Assembly (NCBI RefSeq): GCF_028858725.1
Contig: NC_084769.1
Span: forward strand, 9,921,501-9,985,500
Direction: 5' to 3'
DNA: 64,000 nucleotides
Source: Colius striatus
Lineage: Eukaryota > Chordata > Aves > Coliiformes > Coliidae
The translations under genes were made by a program, and so were the position numbers. Shown piece by piece: positions 12,401 through 23,149 of the stretch. The first letter of the stretch is position 1, and the number at the start of each line of letters is the position of its first letter. Below the pieces are notes generated by a model. The model was given only the letters and a program-made list of their open reading frames with translations. It was not told the origin of the DNA and did not search any database.

Positions 12401-15400
12401 TGGGGGTTTTGGGGTGGGGGTAGGTTTGGGTTTTTTTTTTTGCAGTGATGTGTGAAATGGGAAATTAGATTGCAGCTTACAAGTTGGCACTTTTTTGTTG
12501 TTGTTGTTGACATCATTAATGTGTTTCCTTTAGGGCAAACAGAAACAAACGAAACGTACTACAACATTTTTCCAGTTCTGTAATGCAGAATCTGGAATAC
12601 TGTTGTGCACTGATGTAGCTGCCAGGGGATTGGATATTCCTGAAGTTGATTGGATTGTCCAGTACGACCCTCCAGATGATCCAAAAGTAAGTTAAGGAAA
12701 CAGAGGAACTTCACCTAAAAAAATCAGATCTTAGCTACGAATCTAAATGGAGAGAAAAGCTGAAACTGCTGCTTGACCGTGATCAGGATTCAACCATGTT
12801 TGTATTTAGCTGCTGATTACTTTTTCCCCTTCCCCTCATCAATTCATGGGAAGTGCTGCAGGTAGCCAGGACCTTTGTTACCTTTTTAAGAGTTACTTTT
12901 TAAAATGTTACTCTTTGTGCTGTTAATTTAAAATGTAATCAGCTAAATAATCAAACACATCTCAGAAGGGGTATTAGTTTATATATGCAACCTTGAGTGT
13001 AAGCAAGTGAAACTCAAAAGCTTTGACAAATATATGCAGCAAATACACCAAAACCATAAGTTTACTTTTCAGTCACAGCAGACTAAGAACTTTTTTCTTC
13101 AGTAAAAGATAAAATACTTTTAGTCAGGGGCTCTGCGTAATTATGCTTTGCATCTTCAGCACTGGGTTTCCCTCCTACACGTGTCAGTGCTAAGAAGCCT
13201 TAAAATATACATTATATTAATGTTAAAATTGGGGGAGGGGGGTGTGAAGGTATTTAATTATTACACGTTTAAAAGACTGATCAGACTTGTTGCTTCTCAT
13301 TCAATCCAAAAGGAATATATTCATCGTGTTGGTAGAACTGCCAGAGGCATAAATGGTCGAGGACATGCTCTGCTCATTTTACGACCAGAAGAACTGGGCT
13401 TTCTTCGTTACCTAAAACAAGCCAGGGTAAACTCACAGTTTTATCTTTTTATTTTGTTTTTTACTGTGCAACAGGATTTTAAAGGAAAAACTTGTAACAA
13501 TTAGTCAAACTTTCTGTTGCTTAAAATATTTAGCTGAACATCTGATTTTAGTCTTAAAGTCAGCAGCACAAAGGTAGCTATTGAGTGTATTTATACTTGC
13601 TTTGCAAATGTGCAATTTGTGCTACCAAAAAATAAATATCCTATGATTTCTCTGTGGAAGGACACAGAGTTTGACCATCCAGAGGAAATCAAAACCTGAT
13701 GTTCCTTATGCAGTTTTCACTTTTTCTATTCAAAGTGTCAATTGCAATTTGTTCCGTTCCAAAAGAAGCATAGCTGCCATCTAAATCTAATCATTTTATC
13801 GTGGTGGAACTGCACTTAGTTTCATGGATGCTCTCCTTATGGGCTGATTTGCACCAGAGAGTTTTGCCACTTGTAACTACCGTAGCTTCTAAAGCAAAAG
13901 CTAAAGTAGGAAAAGTGGCATACTGAGCGTCTTTATTATTCTAGCTTCAAGGAGGTGATACTACTGGCATGTTGGTGTTAAGGTACTTTATACATACAGC
14001 TGTAGTGTTAAAAATAAATCTGTTATCTATAAGGTCTTTTTCTATTTGTCTTAGAGCCTAAACACATTCACTATTTACACATTGTATAAATTATTTTGAC
14101 ATTTTACTACTTTTTGTTTTTTAAGGTACCACTAAGTGAATTTGAATTTTCTTGGTCGAAAATTTCAGACATCCAGTCTCAGGTATGAAATGATTTCATA
14201 CTACAGCTGCTCTGTATAATGATTTACATGTAGAAAGTTAGTCTACAACAACTGCAGTTGAAAAATATGTATGTTAGTTTGAAAAAGTTCCTGTAGGTGA
14301 ATACTGTGTAGTAAATCCTCCAGATTTGATGACAGGAAAGCGATAAAATGTTTAGAAATTAAAGCTAATTCATAATATCTAGTACTAAATTGTCAGCATT
14401 TTATGGTATAAATTGGGCTGTAAGAATTGGGGTTTTTTACATTACATTGCAAAACCACAGTGATATAAACCTGCTTGCAACTTCTGAACAGGGTGTTCAT
14501 GTCTGACGTAACAAACAGGGTTTCAGTAGTCTTTACTGAGTACTTCACATATGCTCAGATTAATTGTGAGTGCCATATGTCTTATAAGATTATTCACTCA
14601 GACTTCAGTGTGAAAAAAATGATCCAGTACCAACACTTAGAAACCTTATTATATAGTTGAGGTATATTTTTAACTAGGTGGTGTTAATAAAGCCTAGTAT
14701 CAGCTAAACCTGGTTTGTGCTTCAGTGCTACAAAATTAGGCAGGGAGCACAATGTCAAATAGTGTAGATAGTAGAGGATGTGAATTTCTATTGTTGTTTA
14801 GTTCTGTGAAACATTCTTTTGATAAGAGCTCTGTAAAGCTTCTAGTGCAAGAAGCAGTGAAGACAGTCCCTAAAGGAAGAGGTTCCTAGTTAAGAATGAT
14901 TGGGAAGTAATGACATCCAGTGTAACTTAGTATACTGAATTACAGAATAACTGAATCATTTTGGTTGGAAAAGACCTTTAAGATAACCATGTCCAACCTC
15001 TCTCCTCACACTGCCATGGCCACCACTAACCCATGTTCCTCAGCACTTCAGCTCCACAGCTTTGCAATATCTCCAGGGATGGGGATTCCCCCACTTCTCT
15101 GGGCAGCCTGGAACAGTGTCTGACAATCCTCTCAGGGGAAAAGTTCTTCCTCTTCCAATTTAAACCTCCCCTGGGGCAAGTTGGGCCCACTTGCTCTTGT
15201 CTTGTCATTTATTACTGGAGAGAAGAGAGCATCAAACAAGAAAATCTGATGTAAAGAGTATTGGTAACTTAGCCCAGAACAAATAAAATGTCTCAGTCTA
15301 CACTAGTGTATCTGTATTTTTGTCTTAGAATTAATTCTGATTATATTACAATGTGTTTTCACTCTAATCAATAAGACTACATTTGGAATTATGTAGAATG

Positions 15401-16700
15401 ATACAGTGATGTCTGGCTATCGTTTTCCATTCATTCTCAACACACATAATTTCATGGTGTGGCTGCAGTTGCATCCTTCCTTCTTGATTAACTTGTTTGG
15501 GACAGCCCAATTGAATATTTCTGTAAATTGTCATAATGCTGAGGCTTTGTGCTCTCATCCAGCTTCAGGCTTGTTTTGTCTATTTATTTTTAAAAGCACT
15601 CTTGATACATGTAAGTGCACTCTACTGTCACAGGGCAATTTTGCTGAATACTCAATGTCACTGCAACACAAAGTAAATAATCTGCTTAAATGTACTTTAT
15701 ACACTTGTTACAGTTATAACTGGATATGTCTTCTTTTCCTTCTCACCAGCTGGAAAAACTGATCGAGAAGAACTACTTCCTTCACAAGTCAGCCCAGGAA
15801 GCATACAAAGCTTATATTAGAGCTTATGACTCCCATTCTCTGAAGCAGATCTATGATGTCAATAACTTGGATCTTCCCAAAGTCAGCCTTTCATTTGGGT
15901 TTAAAGTTCCTCCGTTTGTTGACCTCAGTATCCTTTTTACTGCAGTGTTTCAATGCTGGATTTCTGTGTTAACAAATGTTAAATGCAACTTACTGAAGTT
16001 CCTATGCTACTTCAAAATCTAGGGCATTTTCTCTTGCTATTAATCACATAGATGCATCATGCTCAAACAATAGCTTATCAAAAGAAATGTTAAGTAGTAA
16101 ATATTACAGCTGCAAAAACTGCCCAATGTGTTAGTGCATGAATGTGCTGCACATGCTTCAGCTGCTGTGGGTAGCAGGTACTGGAATGTGTACAGGTTCT
16201 GCATATAGCACTGTTCTCCGTGTGCAGTTATGTTAATTGAAAGGTATGTGTCTAATTTTAATCATTGTGGAATATTGAAATAGAGCAAGAGTACAAAATA
16301 GAAGACTCTGCCTAGATTACTGTTAAACCTGCCAATGAATAGAAGTTTAAGCAGTGGTACTTGGCCGGCTTAGTTGGACAACTGGGGGAATAAAAGCATT
16401 ACTTAAAACCACAGGCAAAAAGTTCTAGTTTTGTCTGTGGAGTTACACAACTCAGCATTTTGTATACTGCTGCTATTTTCTCTCACATTAATAACCCTTA
16501 CAATACCTAAAAAGCAACACTTCAAATTTTTAAGTTCTTTAACCAATGAAATTCCAGATGTCAGCAGCAACCGTGGCCGAAGACTACAGAAGAGAGGTGG
16601 AGGTGGAGGTTTTGGTTACCAGAAATCAAAGAGTGTCCACAAAGCTAAAATCTTCAAGCACATTAGCAGGAAATCAGACAATCGTCAGTTTTCTCGTTAA
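6323..16700 (+). CDS. DDX18: DDX18, nucleolar ATP-dependent DEAD-box RNA helicase
   Basis: Complete spliced gene: 14 coding exons, 642 residues, against about 670 for the human protein. It is the orthologue of yeast Has1, an ATP-dependent RNA helicase of 60S ribosomal subunit biogenesis in the nucleolus. The N-terminus (1-143) is basic, then Lys-rich, then Glu/Asp-rich. The helicase core holds the Q-motif glutamine at 178, motif I AKTGSGKT at 195-202, PTREL 231-235, TPGR 280-283, DEAD 305-308, SAT 336-338, TDVAARGLD 454-462 and HRVGRTAR 483-490. The DUF4217-type region and a Gly-rich basic tail follow. Every catalytic motif is intact and all introns are GT-AG with consistent phase. The start is chosen because residues 9-34 match the conserved DDX18 N-terminus and the ATG has a G at -3. 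The longest introns are 7, 10, 12 and 13. Intron 12 holds a CR1 copy. Confidence 0.97.
6555..6731 (+). CDS. DDX18: DDX18 coding exon 2 (residues 40-98)
   Basis: Ala/Glu-rich segment, then a Lys/Arg cluster (about 84-92) that probably serves as a nucleolar or nuclear localisation signal. It is GC-rich within the CpG island and follows a very short (114 bp) intron. Confidence 0.88.
7029..7085 (-). mobile_element. CR1 3' tail remnant in DDX18 intron 2
   Basis: About 55 bp that read on the minus strand as the CR1 terminus: the tail unit appears here as AGAATCACAGAATC, then GGCTGGAAGGGGCC and the 'agatgatctagtcc' block. It lies antisense to DDX18. Confidence 0.8.
7511..7645 (+). CDS. DDX18: DDX18 coding exon 3 (residues 99-143)
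   Basis: Highly acidic linker ending in the conserved PSLPLGLTG segment that leads into the helicase core. It starts with the DAETKKAK block conserved with mammals. Confidence 0.93.
7959..8094 (+). CDS. DDX18: DDX18 coding exon 4 (residues 144-188)
   Basis: Carries the Q-motif region, with F151 upstream and TEIQ at 175-178. This region reads the adenine of ATP. The arginine codon at the 3' end is split. Confidence 0.95.
8489..8589 (+). CDS. DDX18: DDX18 coding exon 5 (Walker A)
   Basis: Encodes motif I (AKTGSGKT, 195-202), the ATP phosphate-binding loop, and the start of the next helix. Confidence 0.95.
8706..8905 (+). CDS. DDX18: DDX18 coding exon 6 (motifs Ia, GG, Ib)
   Basis: Holds PTREL (231-235), the GG pair (259-260) and TPGR (280-283), all RNA-contacting motifs of RecA-like domain 1. 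It ends in phase 0 after Gln 289. Confidence 0.95.
8994..9108 (+). CDS. DDX18: DDX18 coding exon 7 (DEAD box)
   Basis: Contains VIDEAD with the catalytic DEAD tetrad at 305-308. The donor AAGT/AAG leaves one base, so residue 328 is Lys where human has Thr. Confidence 0.93.
10645..10784 (+). CDS. DDX18: DDX18 coding exon 8 (motif III)
   Basis: Encodes [10 protein letters not shown] with SAT at 336-338, which couples ATP hydrolysis to unwinding. It is preceded by a 1.5-kb intron and a good pyrimidine tract. Confidence 0.95.
11431..11592 (+). CDS. DDX18: DDX18 coding exon 9 (residues 375-428)
   Basis: Start of RecA-like domain 2, with the motif IV region VFFSS at 402-406. In phase 0 at both ends and nearly identical to the mammalian protein. 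Confidence 0.95.
12534..12686 (+). CDS. DDX18: DDX18 coding exon 10 (motif V)
   Basis: Encodes TDVAARGLD (454-462), which contacts RNA and ATP, and the following [10 protein letters not shown]. The donor is AAAA/GTAAG. Confidence 0.95.
13313..13426 (+). CDS. DDX18: DDX18 coding exon 11 (motif VI)
   Basis: Holds HRVGRTAR (483-490) with the arginine finger, then the conserved [10 protein letters not shown] segment. Phase 0 at both ends. Confidence 0.95.
14126..14182 (+). CDS. DDX18: DDX18 coding exon 12 (residues 518-536)
   Basis: A 57-bp exon coding for [19 protein letters not shown], matching the family sequence. The AAG/GTACC acceptor and CAG/GTATG donor are both good. Confidence 0.92.
14940..15232 (-). 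mobile_element. CR1 LINE fragment in DDX18 intron 12
   Basis: Diverged CR1 3' region on the minus strand. On the plus strand it starts at the tail with 'ggttggaaaagacctttaag' and continues through the 'ccatggccaccactaaccca' and 'gggcagcctggaacagtg' blocks. It belongs to the subfamily with the AAAGGTCTTTTCCAACC tail and is antisense to DDX18. Confidence 0.88.
15750..15927 (+). CDS. DDX18: DDX18 coding exon 13 (C-terminal domain)
   Basis: Encodes the DUF4217-type C-terminal extension, including [18 protein letters not shown] and [11 protein letters not shown]. It leaves one base of an Asn codon that is completed by exon 14. Confidence 0.95.
16558..16700 (+). CDS. DDX18: DDX18 terminal coding exon 14
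   Basis: Gly-rich stretch ([10 protein letters not shown]) and a basic tail with [10 protein letters not shown], ending in TAA at 16698-16700. Confidence 0.95.
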
Positions 16701-16967
16701 TCATACAGTCATTGAAATGACTTGCAGCATTGGAATAGACAACCTAGATCAAAACCAGCTGGCAGTTACTTCCCATTTAAAGTGCTGTATTCGTGGGGTT
16801 TATGGTTTTGTTTCTGGAAATGTATTTTATCTTTCAGTTCAGGAAGATTCTTTGGAAGGGTGACTAAAGAAGGAAAGGGAGAATACAGCCAGTGAATTTC
16901 ACCATACACGTTGTAAAGAAGAAGACAGTTGAATTACCTTAGGTCAATACTATAGAGGGTTTTTTTT

Positions 16968-16973
16968 ATTAAA
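16968..16973 (+). terminator. DDX18: Candidate poly(A) signal of DDX18 (ATTAAA)
   Basis: The common variant hexamer ATTAAA lies 268 bp after the stop codon in an A/T-rich context. It would give a short 3' UTR of about 0.3 kb. Longer alternatives cannot be excluded. Confidence 0.5.
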
Positions 16974-19064
16974 GAAAGAAAAAATACTCTCAGGTTTTAT
17001 AAAGAATTTGCTTTACCTTTACCTTTCTTTTCTGTGCATACCTCTGACAATTGTTGTAGTAGACAACGCAAGGATAGATTACAGTGCAAGATGAAAAAAG
17101 ACTTCTGCTCACGTGAATCATTCCAAGGATTTTTAGTGCTACAGAACTCTTTCTCCATCAAATATGCTAAAGAATATAGCGAAATTCCTTTAGAACAGAA
17201 CATACCTATGAAGAATTAAGGCTGTATGAACCTGTGAATTATTTCCATCCTGGTATCTGTATAACAATCTCCAACATAAGAAAAATCTCTTAGAGGACAT
17301 CTGGGACAGTGCTTAACGCTGTTTCTTTTAATGTTGTGATAAAATGGTAACATTCTACTGAAATGCTTGGTTTCCCTTCATGTTCTCTTTACATCTGAAT
17401 TTACCCATCTGGAAATGTTTAGCGTACCCCCTTGTGAATTGCAAAGAAAATTAAGCAGATTACATAAATAGAAGCTGTCAACCCAGACAATGTGTTTTAT
17501 AATGCTCTATGACCTTGATGCAGTGAGAATTTCTGTGGTAGTATCTTGTAAACTACAAAAGTGAATTCCTTAGATTTAGTTTATATAAGATCAGCAATGG
17601 GCAAAGTCAGAGGTACTACCACAAGACTGGGAAAGGGGACAGACTCAGTAAATGAAAAGGTAAAATGGGGTGTAAGTATACTGGAAATATATTTTGAGGG
17701 AGAAATGGAAGAGGGCAGAGTACACGTTGCAAATAGAACAAGCAGAGACTTTTAAGCACAAAGAGAATACACAAGTTGGGCAAAAGTAGAGTAACTCTAT
17801 TACATGTATTATTTTCATCTGTCTACCACTGTAGAAGTAGGCAACTTCTTATGAGGCTACAATGGTGGTGGGAAACAGTATTTCCATAATGTATGTCTGT
17901 CAGTGCAGGGAAAGACTTCAAATGTCACAAAATCAGGAAATCTTGGGCCCTGTGTGATGTCAGTAAAACAGCTTTTAACTTATGTCTGAAATGTAACCCA
18001 GGTTCCAGTTATTAATCCAAAAACATATCTATTCCAATACAAAATGGACGGTTACTTCTTTGGTCTTTTGAAGTAGCAAGTTGGATTTAATTCTCTCTGA
18101 GATGTACAGCATCATACAGTTGAAGGGTTCTCTGCACCTACAAGCTGTCCAGTTACAGCATAGGAATTAAATTACATTATAGCGAAGTTAATTCCGAGGA
18201 ACTGAGATGAACTACAAAATTAATTACATGGAAAGAGATACAAGCAGAGCCTGCAGTAAACCACTGTGAAGATCAGAGCGTGGTTAAGGGAGCACAAGCA
18301 GTGTGGAGTAGTTGGAACAGGGAAAAAGCCAAGATGCTGGTGCAGTAAGTGACCACCTGTCTAGCCATGTGCTGCATAGCCAGATCTGGGTGGGCTTTAG
18401 AAGTGCACCAGAATTCCTGCTACTTCTCCATGGGGGCAAAAATCTGCTTCACAGAGAATTGCTTTTTTCTATAGCTCCTGGTTCTGGCAATAAGGCTGAC
18501 TGCTTTCCCAGCAGTTAGAAAATCTCCAGCTTCACCTAATTTTGTATTTGAAAGTTGAGGCACTGTCAATTTCTGAAGTATGATGTGAGGACAACTGAAA
18601 ACTAGAGGTTTGGCAGGAGTCTGCACAACTCCCTGTATATTTGCTTTGCATTTTTCTTACATACTCTAATACAAAGAAATCTTTGAAGTAATCTCATATA
18701 GGAGATAAAAAGACTGAAGACTCTAAAGTAGTACTAACTCACCTTAAAAAAAAAGTTAACCTCCTTACTTAAACATTATAGACGTATAAAGGCTGCACAG
18801 TCTGTAGTAACTACAGAGTCCGTTAAATCACATTGTAATTTCCTGATTAGGCAGAAGAGAAAATCCCAGATTGAGACCAAGTGGGAATTGAAAGAAAAAG
18901 GCTTCAGCTTCCTGGCTTGCACAGATGCAGTTAACTCTTTTTTGTTTATGGGATCATAAATGAAAAATAGTTGCTGATGAAATATCTTTGTGTATCAGGC
19001 AGCATCTATTCTACTGTGGTATTACAAGAAATTTAAAAGATTGTCGAACTGATTGGAAATCTAA

Positions 19065-20846
19065 CATTTCCTTTGCAACTTAGCCTGTTATCAATCTTGT
19101 CAGCAGTTAATAGACCTCAGCCATCAGATTCTCAAGGCTTGTCTCGTAACAGTGACTGATAGGTTGGGGACTAATATTGTGTGCCTTGAGAAATTGCCTT
19201 CTTTTTCTGAGAACCTTGACAAAGAAATTGGACTCTTTAAACCACTTAAGGGGGTGATCAAAACTGTCCTGCTTGAACTGGTGGATTTTTTTTTTGACAG
19301 TTCTTGGAAGAGGCCCATAAAGGAGAATTCCATTGCTGAGCTACTGCTCATAATCATGAAAAATCTTGTCATGATATGAGTTTCCTGTGCCGTAACACTG
19401 CTGAGTTGTAGACAAGCACAACACTAGTCAGAAAGTGTTGCCATCAAATATTTCAGGGTGAATGTCACAAGTAGAGGGCACATTTATTGACAGTGTAGAG
19501 CAAGAATACTTGAGAAATTGATATTATCTACTTAGGTAAGCACTAAATAATAAGTATGTTTATCTTTTGTCAGTAATTTTGTTTCATGTATGAAATGATG
19601 ATTCCATTTAAGTAAACTACTAAAGCTTTAGCTAGTCTAATGATTTGCTTTCAAGCCAGTAATCTAAGGCTCAGGGGAAGCAAGCTCTCACAGGAAGGGT
19701 GAAAAGGACTATGTGATGAAGAATTAAAAAAACAAAAACAACAACCAAACATTTCAGTAGAGGTTTCCCAGCTTCTTCCCATTGTGAAGAAAGGCAGGAT
19801 ACTTACAGGATACAGCACAGATCTGTGACTTTCCAGTTCTACTCTTGTCCTGTTGAGGAGGTAATTGTCCAGTTAATTCAACTCCCCAAAACTTAGATTT
19901 TACAGAAATCTGAAAACCTGGTAACTAGAAAAGAGCCAGTTACTGGATCTTGAAAGGTGTGTGGGATTTGGGGGTTGTTTTTCAGACTAAAATAACAGTG
20001 CTGAAAGAAGCCTAGAATCAACTGCCTAGAGATGCAAAATAAAATCTGTCTCTGCTCTTGACTTTTGCCCTATTGCCTTAATTTCCTCAGGATTTTGGTT
20101 GCTTGGCTCGACAGGAGAGTTTACACAACTGTTTCTGATGCTTTTGTTTGCTCTAGGTTTACAGAAAATGTTAAGCTGTGACAGTAAGAATCCAGCTCTT
20201 GAACTAGAATGCACTTTGCTTATAAAAACTTTGCTGGCTTGCATCAAAGTCATAACATTGCCTGTGTCAGATCTCTTTATTGTACAGCCACGTAAGGAAG
20301 AGATTACCTTTTTTTTCCCCTCCTCTTAGCAACCACAATAAACTTTTGATGTGGCATTGTGAGGAGAGGTACAGGAAGGATGCCATTAAGAGAACAGAAG
20401 ACAAATGGAAAATCAGGGTACTGTCTAGACACACACTCACTTTGTTGTATCAGTGTCATCCAGTTTAAGAGCTGCATTCACCTTTCAAGGAAAATACCTG
20501 AGTGTACTCCACAATAGCAGTCCATCTTCCCAAACACTTTTGTAAGCTACAACATAACCATCTGCTATTTTTTTCCCAGCTGGTCAGAATTAAAAAGGAG
20601 AAAATCATAGGCTCTGCAAATTCTTGTGTAACAGTTGCAAGTGATTCTCTGTATTTTGGCTGTAATCTGAAGATGTTTAGCCACTCAGGGCTTTCTCAGC
20701 TCCTCTATGAGTTGTTGGAATTGCCTACCAATGTTGAGAATTACAGGAATATTAAATGTGTTGCTCTAAGTTCTGCTCAGCCTCTTTCTGTAATTGTTAT
20801 TAAGAGACCTGAAAATCAATTTATGAAGGAACACAGTAACACTTAA
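19065..20846 (+). other. Unidentified cluster of exon-like open segments
   Basis: I do not recognise this gene. Four plus-strand segments look coding-like. (A) 19065-19379 is open for about 104 codons, Leu/Ile-rich with helical HEAT-like character. (B) 20091-20329 follows a TTTCCTCAG acceptor and contains LECTLLIKTLLACIKVI. (C) About 20329-20429 follows CTCTTAG and encodes WHCEERYRKDAIKRTEDKW. (D) 20580-20846 follows a long pyrimidine tract and TTTCCCAG, stays open for 88 codons and ends in TAA. Donor sites after A and B are poor and stops interrupt any simple joining. It is either a degraded unprocessed gene, a lineage-specific gene whose splicing I cannot resolve, or chance. Confidence 0.3.
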
Positions 20847-21267
20847 AACCAAAAAAATGTAGTTTGAGAGCAGCACCATAACCTCGTTTTAAAAAAAACA
20901 AGGCAAGCAAAAAACCATAAAGCAACTTCTTTTTGCAACAGAAATTGTATTCATTGACATCTTTATATTCATCTTCTAATTGTGGTGGAAGTGAAGTTAG
21001 CCAAATGCCTTGGAGTACTAGAAGAGGTAATTCCTTACCACTAGAAAAAGAATCCCTGACCTGTACTACGCTCTAGCTGCAAATGGCCTGGAACAAAGCT
21101 AGATGAAGTGCTAAATTATTATTTAAATATTGTATTTTCCACTCCATTACAAAATGTATGAATCTCTTTTTAGTGCTCTGCAAGTGTGCTTCTATAACTT
21201 TATCCAAACTCTCCATAATTTTTCTCCCACTTTTAGCAAGGGATTATTTGTAAATAAGGACACTTAA

Positions 21268-21308
21268 TAAAATAGAATATCTTCAGTTGGAAGGGACCTA
21301 CACTGGTC
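21268..21308 (-). mobile_element. Possible CR1 tail remnant
   Basis: The plus-strand string 'tagaatatcttcagttggaag' followed by GGACCTACA resembles an old CR1 3' terminus in minus orientation. It is very short and diverged. Confidence 0.45.
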
Positions 21309-22652
21309 TCAAGGTGAGGCTGCACCAATGCTATTTCAAGTGCAAACTAATCAATAATGTAATAGAGGTTTTAGTTAGTCTTAAACTCCTTCAAAGAATT
21401 CTTTATTTCAGTATGGGTATGAAACTTGTTTATTCAAAAGTATTGTGTAGAGAAATAGACGACATACATTCCAGACTTGTACTCACAATTAATTCATACA
21501 AAGGCCTTGCTTTATATTCACATCACATTATAATGGCAGTGGGGTTAATTAGTAATAGGTGGCATAGAAGGGGAATGTTTTGTGAACACTTTGTCAGAGG
21601 AAAGAAGGCTGTTTCTATCCAAACCCGAGACAAATGTGAAAAGAGTGGCACAGGTTTGAAGTGAGCTCTAACAAGACTCAAAGATATTGGTGCACTGCAA
21701 CTTTATCAGATGCCAATTAGAATAGAAATCAATGGATGTGGACTCATAAATAACTTTGAATCTTACACTTAAAAACATTAAAATCCACAGTGGAAAGCTC
21801 TTGTCTTGTACATGGTCAAAATCAATCCTCAAACAGGAGGAAGACCTGATGTTAGCAAACCTGCTACTGTATAATCCTATTTGTATTCCTGCCTTGGCCA
21901 CAGCTGTACTAGGGTTTATTATCTGTTAACACACATGCACACACCCATGTGGCAAACCTAAATCATGCAAGTATACTTTGCTGTTAGCAAACCTCACCCT
22001 TAGTGACTCACATCCTCACAGCTTACATGAAGCTGCTATGTGAGTGGAAATTATTCTGTCAAAGATTTGCTCATTACTATTAATAAAAGTCAATACTAGC
22101 TGGCATTTATATGACAATGAGATTCTCCATCACATTTTCAATCATAAAAATATGGAACCCGCTGTCAAAGGGTTTTTGAGGCTTTGTTTTTCCCTTTAGG
22201 TGATTTTTTTTCTAGATATTTATCAGATTAATAGCAAGACTTATAGAACTGAAATTTCTGAAAAATGCTTTATAAAGAAATCTGATTTTCTCTTGAACTA
22301 GCAGAGAATAGAGTCGAATAAAACTGCATCTGCTAGAAGCTCTCATAGGACTTTCTGTACTTAAACCAAAAAATGAAAAATTTATCAAAATTCAGTGTAG
22401 TCCCTTTATAAGGGTCTAAAACTAATCTGCTTCTGTCTCTATTAGATAAAAGTAAGCTTCTGAAAAATTTAATCTCTGTTTGAATTTTATATATTTGCTA
22501 TAAAAATAAAGCATCATTTCACATAATGAGCTGAAATTCTGTTATCTCGATGAATCATCCTGTGAAACTGTTCCCAAGCAGCCGGCTATCCTTGAAAGTG
22601 TTTGAAAACAGAGAGCTATAATGAAGCTGGCCTGGGTAGCTGGACCTGGTGA

Positions 22653-23147
22653 AACATCTGCATCTGTGTCCAGCTATAGGCCCCTCAGTTCAAGAAGGAC
22701 AGGGAGCTGCTGGAGAGAGTTCAGCCCAGGGCCACAAAGATAATTAAGGGAGTGGAGCATCTCCCTTCTGATGAAATGCTGAGGGAGCTGGGGCTCTTTA
22801 GCTTGGAGGAGACTGAGGGGTGACCTCATTAATGTTTACAAGTACATAAAGAGTGGGTATCAGGAGGATGGAGCCAGGCTGTTCTCAGTGGTGTCCAATG
22901 ATAGGACAAGGGGCAACAGGTACAAGATAGAACATAAGAGGTTGTAAAAAAAACTTCTTCACTGTTCAGGTGAGGGAGCACTGGAACAGGCTGCCCAGAT
23001 GGGTTATGGAGTCTCCTTCTCTGGAGACATTCAAAACCCACCTGGACAAATTCCTGTGTGACTTACTGTAGGTGGTCCTGCTCTGGCAGAAGGGTTGGAC
23101 TAGATGATCTTTGGCGGTCCCTTCCAACCCTTAACATTCTGTGATAC
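22653..23147 (+). mobile_element. CR1 LINE, 5'-truncated copy
   Basis: About 495 bp covering the extreme C-terminal part of CR1 ORF2 (segment 'ttcaagaaggacagggagct') and the 3' UTR, down to a single ACATTCTGTG tail unit. The reading frame is broken, so the copy is dead. Confidence 0.93.
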
Positions 23148-23149
23148 AC

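Larger units (their letters stand above)
16985..22650. other. Intergenic between DDX18 and HTR5B
   Basis: No assigned gene. It contains a possible CR1 remnant near 21270-21305 and the exon-like cluster described separately at 19065-20846. The rest is AT-rich with scattered short open frames, including a 69-codon minus-strand one at 18420-18626, without recognised similarity. Confidence 0.5.
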
